Source: an uncultured Phycisphaerales bacterium | GTDB taxonomy: Bacteria; Planctomycetota; Phycisphaerae; UBA1845; CAIVHJ01 | Direction: 5' to 3' | DNA length: 9,149 bases | Assembly (NCBI GenBank): GCA_903905665.1 | Contig: CAIVHJ010000073.1 | Span: 1-9,149 of the forward strand | In this document: piece after piece, positions 1 to 5,536 of the stretch | How the letters are laid out: every line of letters begins with the position of its first letter | Position numbering within the stretch: position 1 is the stretch's first letter | Notes under the pieces: model-generated | Told to the model about the DNA's origin: nothing | What the model saw: the letters and a program-made list of their open reading frames with translations, nothing else | Databases searched by the model: none | Position numbers and translations under genes: made by a program

Positions 1-23
1 CCTATCGTCATGAATGACTGAAC

Positions 24-53
24 TTGTAGTGGTTGTTCAGAGGACTCTACAAT
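24..53 (+). promoter_or_regulatory. possible sigma70-type promoter for rpe operon
   Basis: TTGTAG at 24-29 and TACAAT at 48-53 are separated by 18 bases and would start transcription near 60, about 30 bases before the rpe ATG. The -35 match is imperfect. An inverted repeat, CTGAAC (18-23) and GTTCAG (35-40), overlaps the -35 element and could be an operator or the end of an upstream terminator. This is a by-eye call with no experimental support. Confidence 0.35.
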
Positions 54-89
54 TAGGACATAGTTTAGTCATGAAGTTTATTGGGAACC

Positions 90-779
90 ATGAACATTAA
101 ATCACCCCGCATCCGAATTGCACCGTCGTTGCTGTCGGCGGATTTTGGCCGATTGAAGGAGGAGATCGCGCGTGTGGAAGCAGGCGGAGCGGACCTGCTC
201 CATCTGGACGTCATGGATGGACATTTTGTTCCCAATATCAGTTTCGGGTTTCCCGTCATTGAAAAAATTCGCGGTTACTCCAAACTCTACTTTGACACCC
301 ATGTGATGATCACCGATCCGCTCAAATATGCGGAAGCCTTTATCAAAGCCGGCAGCAACAACTACACGTTTCATATCGAAGCCACGAACGAACCTCAGCG
401 AGTCATCGAACTCGTCAGAAAATTGGGATGCGATGTCGGAATCTCACTGAACCCCACCACACCCGCCAACACCCTCGATCCGATCCTTTCGGACATCGAT
501 CTGGTGCTTGTGATGAGCGTTTGGCCGGGTTTTGGGGGGCAAAAATTCATCGAAGACGTGTTGCCCAAGGCGGAACAAATTCGATCCAAGTTACGGCAGA
601 ATCAGCGGTTGGAAATGGACGGCGGGATTGATTCCCGGACAGCGGTCCGCGCCGTTCGAGCCGGTGTGGATACTCTGGTCGCGGGTTCTGCTATATTCAA
701 TGCTCCGGATTCCGTGGCGGCCATGAACGAAATTCGTTCCGCCGCACAAGCCCATTACCGGCAGGGTGCTTCTCGATGA
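90..779 (+). CDS. rpe: ribulose-phosphate 3-epimerase
   Basis: Cytosolic TIM-barrel enzyme interconverting D-ribulose 5-phosphate and D-xylulose 5-phosphate in the pentose phosphate (and Calvin) pathway. Family signatures are all present: IAPSLLSADFG near the N-terminus (Ser13), HLDVMDGHFVPN (residues 38-49), SVWPGFGGQKF, EMDGGID and the final GSAIF phosphate-binding segment. The expected metal and acid-base residues are intact: His38, Asp40, His71 and Asp177, numbered from the ATG at 90. The length of 229 residues is normal. A TTG at 81 in the same frame would add only three residues; the ATG is preferred, though no strong Shine-Dalgarno is visible before either. The stop overlaps the next start as ATGA, so rpe heads a translationally coupled operon with the pseudophosphatase and accD. 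Confidence 0.97.
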   Translation: MNIKSPRIRIAPSLLSADFGRLKEEIARVEAGGADLLHLDVMDGHFVPNISFGFPVIEKIRGYSKLYFDTHVMITDPLKYAEAFIKAGSNNYTFHIEATNEPQRVIELVRKLGCDVGISLNPTTPANTLDPILSDIDLVLVMSVWPGFGGQKFIEDVLPKAEQIRSKLRQNQRLEMDGGIDSRTAVRAVRAGVDTLVAGSAIFNAPDSVAAMNEIRSAAQAHYRQGASR

Positions 780-1399
780 CCTGTATGGTGTTGATTCCGT
801 GGGCGATGACCGACTGGCAGACTCAGGGCCGGTACGCAGTCCGAACCATCGTCGGAATCAACAGCACCGGTGAGGAAGAAATCACTCGCTGGATCGGGAT
901 GATTGCAGATTGTCGGCCCGTCGTGTTGTATGTGGCGCCGAAATCCCCCGGAATCGAAACGGCGGAGCGGATCGGTCGGGCGCTGGGCATTCCTGTCAGG
1001 ACACGTGAAGGTCTGGAGGAAGTGTCGATCGGACTGTGGGAGGGATTGACGTCGGATGAAATCGGTCGTCGGTTCCCCAGGATTTTCAAACAGTGGAAAG
1101 AAGACCCATCCACGGCTTGTCCGCCCGATGGAGAGGAAACCGAAGAAGCCGCCGAACGTTTGGAATCGGAGTTGTGGGATTTGGCAAATCGGCACGCCGA
1201 AAGTGAATTCGCCCTCGTGCTCGGCCCGCTGGCGCTCATGACGCTCCGATGTCGATTGGAAGAAAAGGGATACAATTGTTTTTGGAGTTCGCAGGTCCGC
1301 GTACCAGTCCGGTATCAATTGATTGCCAAAGATCATTTGGCGCTTTCGATACCAATGGGACCCTTGGCCCGACCGGATTCTGTCCATGAAAGGTCTTGA
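776..1399 (+). CDS. histidine-phosphatase-fold protein, probably catalytically dead
   Basis: A 207-residue protein that aligns by eye to the histidine phosphatase (phosphoglycerate mutase-like) superfamily but lacks its catalytic residues. The N-terminal segment VLIPWAMTDW (5-14) sits where active members have an LVRHGETDW-like motif, so the nucleophilic RHG is replaced by Pro8-Trp9-Ala10. At APKSPGIETAE (54-64) the arginine of the usual SPLxRAxQTAE is lost. The segment around GLWEG (86-90) and PPDGEE (116-121) match the usual G-x-WEG and PxGES regions. The C-terminal strand LVLGPLALM (147-155) has no histidine where the family has HG. The start overlaps the rpe stop (ATGA) and the stop overlaps the accD start, so it is made with both neighbours. 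The reading frame is intact, arguing for a retained non-enzymatic or sugar-phosphate-binding role. Function is unknown. An alternative start is Met4 (785). Confidence 0.8.
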   Translation: MTCMVLIPWAMTDWQTQGRYAVRTIVGINSTGEEEITRWIGMIADCRPVVLYVAPKSPGIETAERIGRALGIPVRTREGLEEVSIGLWEGLTSDEIGRRFPRIFKQWKEDPSTACPPDGEETEEAAERLESELWDLANRHAESEFALVLGPLALMTLRCRLEEKGYNCFWSSQVRVPVRYQLIAKDHLALSIPMGPLARPDSVHERS

Positions 1400-2232
1400 T
1401 GATGGCGACGCAACCAACCGAGATACCGGCGAAGAAATCTGATGTCCCCGAAGGGGTTTGGGTAAGTTGTGACAAGTGCGGTGAGATGCTCTTCAACAAG
1501 CAGTTCGAAGAGGAGTACCTCCGCGTGTGCCCGAAATGCAACCATCACCATCGCACCGATGCCCGGATGCGGATTAAGCAGTTGTGCGACGAAGGGGCAT
1601 TTGAGGAGTTTTTGTCGGACCTGGTATCGACCGATCCGCTGGAATTCAAGGATCGGATTCCTTACAAGGATCGCCTCCGTGAGATGGAGGAAAAGACCGG
1701 AGAGACGGAAGCGATTGTGGTGGGCAAAGCCTATATCAAGGGTCGGGGCGTGATTTTGGGGGTCATGAATCCGTCGTTTATTATGGCGAGCATGGGAGCG
1801 GTGGTGGGAGAGAAGGTCACGGCGGCGATTGAACGGGCGCTCGAGGAGAACCTTCCGCTCGTGATGGTGACGGCGTCGGGAGGGGCGCGGATGCAGGAGG
1901 GAATGATCTCTCTGGTGCAAATGGCGAAAACGTCGGCAGCCCTGGCGAAACTCGACGATTCGGGCGGTCTGTATATTGTGGTTTTGACCGATCCGACCAC
2001 CGCGGGTGTGGCGGCAAGTTTTGCCATGTTAGGCGATGTCATCATCTCCGAACCGAAGGCGATGGTGGGTTTTGCCGGTCCTCGCGTCATTGCCAATACT
2101 ATAAAAGCGGAATTGCCGGAAGGATTCCAGACGGCGGAGTTCCTGCTCGAAAAAGGATTCATTGATCGAATTGTCCAGCGCAAAGACCTTCGATCGGAAG
2201 TGGCGCGGATCATCGATTACTGCGGAAAGTAA
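1399..2232 (+). CDS. accD: acetyl-CoA carboxylase carboxyltransferase subunit beta
   Basis: Beta subunit of the carboxyltransferase of multi-subunit acetyl-CoA carboxylase. With AccA it transfers the carboxyl group from carboxybiotin to acetyl-CoA, giving malonyl-CoA for fatty acid synthesis. The N-terminal four-cysteine zinc ribbon typical of bacterial AccD is present (Cys24, Cys27, Cys44, Cys47 from the ATG at 1399). The crotonase-like core carries ASGGARMQEG, the PTTAGVAASFAMLGD oxyanion region and GFAGPRVI, then LPEGFQTAEFLLEKGFID near the C-terminus. The length of 277 residues is ordinary. AAAGG at 1389-1393 is a suitable ribosome-binding site for ATG 1399 or the adjacent ATG 1402. An in-frame TTG at 1396 is less likely. 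The A at 1399 is shared with the upstream stop (TGATG), indicating coupling. accA is not in the window, which is common outside accDA operons. Confidence 0.97.
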   Translation: MMATQPTEIPAKKSDVPEGVWVSCDKCGEMLFNKQFEEEYLRVCPKCNHHHRTDARMRIKQLCDEGAFEEFLSDLVSTDPLEFKDRIPYKDRLREMEEKTGETEAIVVGKAYIKGRGVILGVMNPSFIMASMGAVVGEKVTAAIERALEENLPLVMVTASGGARMQEGMISLVQMAKTSAALAKLDDSGGLYIVVLTDPTTAGVAASFAMLGDVIISEPKAMVGFAGPRVIANTIKAELPEGFQTAEFLLEKGFIDRIVQRKDLRSEVARIIDYCGK

Positions 2233-2241
2233 TCTCACTCA

Positions 2242-2276
2242 CGGCGAGAGCATGTCGCCGACTCGCTCGCAATTTT
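2242..2276 (+). terminator. weak candidate terminator after accD
   Basis: CGGCGA (2242-2247) pairs with TCGCCG (2255-2260). Alternatively GCGAG (2244-2248) pairs with CTCGC (2266-2270), which runs directly into AATTTTATT. A second T-run follows at 2284-2290. The stems are short, so this is only a plausible 3' end for the rpe-accD operon. The rest of the 2233-2405 gap shows nothing convincing. Confidence 0.3.
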
Positions 2277-2405
2277 ATTCGCAACTTTTTTTGAATTCGC
2301 TCCAGAATTTCTTTGCAATCCTCCGATGAATGAGGTACCTTTGACGACGTGAAGACAGCGCGGACTCACTCATCAAGGCGGCCTTTTTTTCCAGCCCCCG
2401 AATCC

Positions 2406-2864
2406 ATGATTCAGCGAACACGGATGTTCAAGGCTATTGCCTCGCTGGTGCTGAGCATGATGTTTGGCGCTTTCGTGCTGGCGAGCATGGAACCCGACTC
2501 AAATTCGAGGAATTCCAGAACGATTCTGTTGCAAGCCGAACGTACTCCCGATTCAATCCCAAGTCCAACTCCGGCAAATGATTGGGACTCGATTGACGTG
2601 GCATACGCCGCAGCCAAAACGTCCGTACCGAGCCACATCGCCATTGATTCATTTGCGCGTCTTCGAATTCAGGATGCGATGCGAGAACATCAACTACTGG
2701 ACGGTCACGGACACGCGATCGTGATCGCCGTCGAAATTCCACCGGGCAAAAGCACGCTGAGCATTCTGCAACGGCAAACACTTGGTGATGTGATCCAGCG
2801 GTTGTGCGACGAATTGTCCATCCCCGTCCACAACGTCCGATATCCTTCCGAACTTCGTCAGTAA
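2406..2864 (+). CDS. small exported protein of unknown function
   Basis: An unrecognised 152-residue protein. From the ATG at 2406 it begins with a basic stretch (Arg4, Arg6, Lys9) and a hydrophobic run ending in VLAS near residue 27, which looks like a signal peptide or single N-terminal membrane anchor. After a Ser/Pro/Asn-rich linker, the C-terminal half alternates hydrophobic strand-like and helical segments (a patch reading AIVIAVEIPPGKS, then TLGDVIQRLCDEL), suggesting a small folded extracytoplasmic domain with a single cysteine near its end. The GKS is not in a P-loop context. A GTG at 2349 in the same frame has a GAGG 13 bases upstream and would lengthen the N-terminus by 19 residues; the later start gives a more normal signal peptide. 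The gene stands alone between accD and the kinase unit. No homologue was recognised by eye. Confidence 0.6.
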   Translation: MIQRTRMFKAIASLVLSMMFGAFVLASMEPDSNSRNSRTILLQAERTPDSIPSPTPANDWDSIDVAYAAAKTSVPSHIAIDSFARLRIQDAMREHQLLDGHGHAIVIAVEIPPGKSTLSILQRQTLGDVIQRLCDELSIPVHNVRYPSELRQ

Positions 2865-2876
2865 GAACTTCCCCCC

Positions 2877-2916
2877 AACGAGAATTTTTCGGGCCACCCA
2901 AACTGCCTCTCGTTTT
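2877..2916 (+). terminator. candidate terminator after the exported protein
   Basis: AACGAGA (2877-2883) is exactly complementary to TCTCGTT (2908-2914), and the right arm runs into a short T-stretch (2913-2916). The 24-base loop contains GGG/CCC that may pair internally. It starts 13 bases after the stop codon at 2864, the right place for a 3' end. The T-tract is short, so efficiency is uncertain. Confidence 0.4.
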
Positions 2917-3115
2917 CAACGCGTTTCTATCGTCCGATAATGATGCACATATCAGAATAATTTCGGGACAAAGAGATCGCAGATCAGATTGAGAATCAGA
3001 AAATCGACCATTACATGTGAAAGTATCCGGGGGCACTCCCCACCAATCCATAATCATCATAAACACGAGACGGCACGGATTCAGCCCCCTGCCAAGGCAA
3101 TGCAACGGTAGCCGA

Positions 3116-3143
3116 TTGACCCATCCCTATAAAATCCTATAGA
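3116..3143 (+). promoter_or_regulatory. sigma70-type promoter for the kinase-phosphatase unit
   Basis: TTGACC (3116-3121), 16 bases, then TATAGA (3138-3143) closely matches a housekeeping promoter. TAGAAT at 3140-3145 with an 18-base spacer is an overlapping alternative. Initiation near 3150 would leave a leader of about 64 bases before the GTG at 3214. This is the best promoter match seen in the window. Confidence 0.55.
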
Positions 3144-3213
3144 ATACGGATCCGATGGGGTTCGAGGGTTTCGACAGGGGTTCATCCACGATTTTTGAAT
3201 AAGCGAGTTATTT

Positions 3214-4110
3214 GTGTTGCCGGATTTTTCCTCTATCCGAGTGATTGGGCAGGGCGCCGGAACCACCATTCACCAGATTCAGCACCTTGGGACCCAAAAG
3301 TTCTATGCGCTTAAATGCGCGCGACGCGCACATGATCCGGAAGGAAAAATATTCCAACAAATCGAGACGGAACATCGAACGGGACGAAAAACATCCCATC
3401 CCAATGTCCGCCAAACGGTTGAATTGATTCGCGTCCGAAGATTCTTTCGGACAGTTGAATTACAATTGTTGCTGGAATATCTCGAGGGACAAACTCTGGA
3501 TCGACTCAGCGGTCTGGAACTGTCGAGTCTGGTGAATGTTTTTGCGGAGGTAGCTCGCGGGTTGCACGCCATGCATCAGGCTGGTTTCGTTCACAGCGAC
3601 ATCAAACCGATCAACGTCATGGTGCTGACCGACCACCATGTAAAGATTATTGATCTGGGACAAAGTTGTCCGATCGGAGCCGTAAAAAAACGAATCCAGG
3701 GAACGCCGGATTTCATCGCGCCGGAACAGGTGCTGAAAATGCCCCTCGACGAACGAACGGACGTGTTCAATCTGGGCGCGACGATGTACTGGTGTCTGAC
3801 GGGTCGGGCGTATCCCACCCGACTGCAAAGCAAACATTCGCTTCATGCGTTCCCGATCAACGATCGGAAGGATATTCCGTGCCCGATTGATCTGAATCCA
3901 GCGGTCCCGGTGGTGTTGTCGAACCTGGTCATGGACTGTTGTCGAAACAATCCGAAGAACCGGCTCGCCACTATGTCTTTGGTTCTGACGGCACTGGAGG
4001 CGGTCAGTCGCATAGGGGATAAGTTTCGTGCACGGGAAAAGTCACCGACGGTGGATTCGATCCCGGATGTCCTGAAACCGAGGAAAGTCGATGCCCAAAG
4101 TACCCATTGA
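3214..4110 (+). CDS. Hanks-type Ser/Thr protein kinase (catalytic domain only)
   Basis: A 298-residue soluble protein kinase that would phosphorylate Ser/Thr on partner proteins; the substrate is unknown. In order: glycine-rich loop IGQGAGTT (11-18), ATP-anchoring Lys34 in FYALK, a probable helix-C glutamate (Glu51 or Glu53), catalytic loop HSDIKPIN (127-134) with Asp129, Lys131 and Asn134, metal-binding Asp147 in DLG, and the APE motif (169-171). The catalytic residues are intact, so it is probably active. It has HSD where many kinases have HRD, and DLG instead of DFG. The missing HRD arginine suggests activity need not depend on activation-loop phosphorylation. There is no transmembrane segment or sensor domain. 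The start is GTG with only a weak purine-rich upstream region (AAGCGAG); TTG 3217 is an alternative. Its last 20 bases overlap the phosphatase gene. Confidence 0.93.
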   Translation: MLPDFSSIRVIGQGAGTTIHQIQHLGTQKFYALKCARRAHDPEGKIFQQIETEHRTGRKTSHPNVRQTVELIRVRRFFRTVELQLLLEYLEGQTLDRLSGLELSSLVNVFAEVARGLHAMHQAGFVHSDIKPINVMVLTDHHVKIIDLGQSCPIGAVKKRIQGTPDFIAPEQVLKMPLDERTDVFNLGATMYWCLTGRAYPTRLQSKHSLHAFPINDRKDIPCPIDLNPAVPVVLSNLVMDCCRNNPKNRLATMSLVLTALEAVSRIGDKFRAREKSPTVDSIPDVLKPRKVDAQSTH

Positions 4111-4960
4111 TCCCGATATGGTGATTGACGTGTATCGGCGAGCAGCGGATGAAAACCGCGCCGATCCGATACGCAAGGGATCGACGCTGTACTTCCCCAA
4201 TTATGGGCAATTGGTGATGACGGGGGACCTGCATGGGCATTTGGCCAATTTTGACAAACTGGTGCGGTTCTGCGTTCTGGGGGCATCGCCCGGGCGTCAT
4301 GTGATCCTGCACGAACTGATTCATCCTGAGGAAATCGGACTGAACGAAACGGATCATTCGCATGAGCTGCTGTACGAGGTGGCGCACTGGAAATGTGCGT
4401 TTCCGGATCAGGTTCATTTTCTTCAAAGCAACCACGAACTGGCGCAACTGACCGGTCAGGAAATTACCAAGAACGGCCGCGAGGTGACGCGGGAGTTTGA
4501 GGAGGGATTGTCGCGGATGTACGGACGTAACAACGCGCCGCAAATCCTCGAAGCCATCAAGGAGTTCATTTCTTCGATGCCTCTGGCCGGACGAACGCCG
4601 GACGGAATTTTCCTGTGTCATTCGCTGCCGGCGGAAGAGGATTGGCCCCACTTCGATCGCACGGTCCTGGACCGAATGTTGACCCGGGCAGATCTTTTTG
4701 AGGGAGGGCCGGTGTACCAGATGACCTGGGGGCGGCGTCACTCGGCAGAACTCCTCAACGAAATCAGCCTCGCCTTTCGCGCGAGGTTTTTCATCACCGG
4801 ACATCAACCGCGGGAAGAAGGATTCGGCATTGTCCACGACAAAATGCTGATTCTGGCGAGCGATCACAACCACGGCGTATTTCTGCCCATCAGTCTCAAC
4901 CGACGTCACACTTTGGCGGGTCTGGTCAAGTCCATTCGATACTTCGTGGCGGTCCCGTGA
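4091..4960 (+). CDS. PPP-like metallophosphoesterase (putative protein phosphatase)
   Basis: A 289-residue metallophosphoesterase of the calcineurin/PPP fold. GDLHGH (45-50) is the first metal-binding motif. SNHE (113-116) stands for the usual GNHE. His177 in FLCHS and His238 in TGHQP fit the later metal-binding histidines. The second motif, normally GDxVDRG, is unusual: HELIH (74-78), then about nine residues, then DHSHELL (88-94), so Glu75 may replace the bridging aspartate. A likely role is hydrolysis of phosphoprotein or small phosphoesters in the cytosol. GAGGAAAG (4080-4087) is a good ribosome-binding site for the ATG, which lies inside the kinase gene (20-base overlap). This coupling suggests it opposes the kinase, either on shared targets or on the kinase itself. 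The specific substrate cannot be read from the sequence. Confidence 0.87.
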   Translation: MPKVPIDPDMVIDVYRRAADENRADPIRKGSTLYFPNYGQLVMTGDLHGHLANFDKLVRFCVLGASPGRHVILHELIHPEEIGLNETDHSHELLYEVAHWKCAFPDQVHFLQSNHELAQLTGQEITKNGREVTREFEEGLSRMYGRNNAPQILEAIKEFISSMPLAGRTPDGIFLCHSLPAEEDWPHFDRTVLDRMLTRADLFEGGPVYQMTWGRRHSAELLNEISLAFRARFFITGHQPREEGFGIVHDKMLILASDHNHGVFLPISLNRRHTLAGLVKSIRYFVAVP

Positions 4961-5166
4961 AGCGCCCCCAAGGAACGGGATGATTCGCATTGGTCGCCCA
5001 CTCCCTCCAGTCGGGAATCTCATGATACTGATTTGTGTCAGCAGAAATCTTAAAAGATATAAAATATGCCTCCACTGAACTACATAACAACGCAATGTGT
5101 ACGATACGGTTAGGAACGACACTTCCATCAAATTGGATCAAAGGTACCCTATTCCCAATTTCATTC

Positions 5167-5194
5167 TTGAACAAATTGCCTAGCGGTATTAGAT
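5167..5194 (+). promoter_or_regulatory. possible promoter of the riboswitch leader
   Basis: TTGAAC (5167-5172), 16 bases, then TTAGAT (5189-5194; TATTAG at 5187 overlaps) would start transcription just before the B12 aptamer at 5230. The -10 match is mediocre. The rest of 4961-5229 is AT-rich noncoding sequence in which no other feature was recognised. Confidence 0.3.
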
Positions 5195-5229
5195 TGGTCG
5201 GCAGCGAAATCGCAAAAAGTTAATATCAG

Positions 5230-5406
5230 GACGTCTCGGGTTTTTGCCTAAGGGCAAATAACAAAGGGAAGTGTGGTGCAAATCCACCGCGGACCCGCCG
5301 CTGTAATCGGGGACGATGATTGCACAAAATCCATTGGTCTGTACGCAGACTGAGAAGGAGCAATCCATCGGACGATCCGAAAGCCAGAAGACCGACCCGT
5401 TGCGTC
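5230..5406 (+). ncRNA. cobalamin (B12) riboswitch aptamer
   Basis: A cis-acting RNA aptamer that binds a cobalamin. The conserved core is easy to see: GGGAAGTGTGGTGCAAATCC (5266-5285), then a GCGG-ACCCG-CCGC hairpin (5289-5301) running into CTGTAATCGGGGA. Later come CAGACTGAGAAGGAG (B12-box-like, 5347-5361) and AGCCAGAAGACC (5382-5393), the counterpart of the usual AGTCAGGAGACC. The closing P1 helix forms from CGGGT (5237-5241) with ACCCG (5395-5399). It is extended across a small internal loop by GACG (5230-5233) with CGTC (5403-5406). The aptamer is followed by hairpins and an intrinsic terminator in front of the prepilin-like gene, so it should repress that gene by premature termination when cobalamin is plentiful. 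Aptamer identity is strong. The cobalamin subtype and the exact ends are less certain. Confidence 0.92.
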
Positions 5407-5420
5407 AAAACCGATGAACC

Positions 5421-5474
5421 GCCCCGGGTCTGGGCATTGCGTCACGCAGATTCAATCATCTTGATTCTCCTGCG
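5421..5474 (+). promoter_or_regulatory. expression-platform hairpins of the B12 riboswitch
   Basis: Two hairpins lie between the aptamer and the terminator. GCCC (5421-5424) pairs with GGGC (5432-5435), leaving the loop CGGGTCT. That loop is complementary to the ACCCG loop (5293-5297) in the aptamer, the arrangement expected for the L5-L13 kissing interaction of cobalamin riboswitches. The second hairpin pairs CGCAG (5445-5449) with CTGCG (5470-5474), and inside it AATCA (5454-5458) with TGATT (5462-5466). The pairings are visible in the sequence. The assignment as L13 is inferred from the known class architecture. Confidence 0.6.
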
Positions 5475-5478
5475 AACC

Positions 5479-5520
5479 AAACTCAGTGTCTCATTTTTCC
5501 CGGAGCCACTGAGTTTTTTT
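5479..5520 (+). terminator. intrinsic terminator of the B12 riboswitch leader
   Basis: AAACTCAGTG (5479-5488) is perfectly complementary to CACTGAGTTT (5507-5516), a 10-bp stem with an 18-base loop, followed by seven T residues (5514-5520). It ends 16 bases before the prepilin ATG at 5537, so it fits a riboswitch-controlled attenuator better than the end of an upstream gene. The left arm is also complementary to part of the aptamer (ACTGAG, 5349-5354). Confidence 0.8.
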
Positions 5521-5536
5521 ATGGAGAATCGGGATT

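Larger units (their letters stand above)
2865..3213. other. intergenic region before the kinase gene
   Basis: About 350 bases without a credible gene. It holds a possible terminator at its left end (2877-2916), a minor GGGG/CCCC hairpin near 3029-3041, and a good promoter near its right end (3116-3143). The last ~65 bases are the probable 5' leader of the kinase gene. No tRNA, small-RNA family or repeat was recognised. Confidence 0.5.

Noticed and set aside
755..1417. Minus-strand open frame opposite the pseudophosphatase
   Set aside because: Its composition is typical of an antisense frame. The plus-strand gene has family motifs and stop-start overlaps with both neighbours.
3150..3190. GGTTCGA-like sequence resembling a tRNA T-loop
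   Set aside because: Flanking bases do not form a T-arm, and no acceptor, D or anticodon arms can be drawn.
4980..5020. Short TCCC/GGGA and GATTC/GAATC pairings after the phosphatase gene
   Set aside because: The stems are four to five base pairs with overlapping arms and no T-tract, so a terminator cannot be supported.
4004..5131. A 375-codon minus-strand open frame opposite the phosphatase gene
   Set aside because: It has no recognisable motif, is rich in His/Arg/Gln as expected from a shadow frame, and lies opposite a gene with clear conserved motifs.
5035..5223. A 62-codon plus-strand open frame upstream of the riboswitch
   Set aside because: It has no ribosome-binding site or recognisable domain and would place coding sequence over the probable promoter of the leader RNA.
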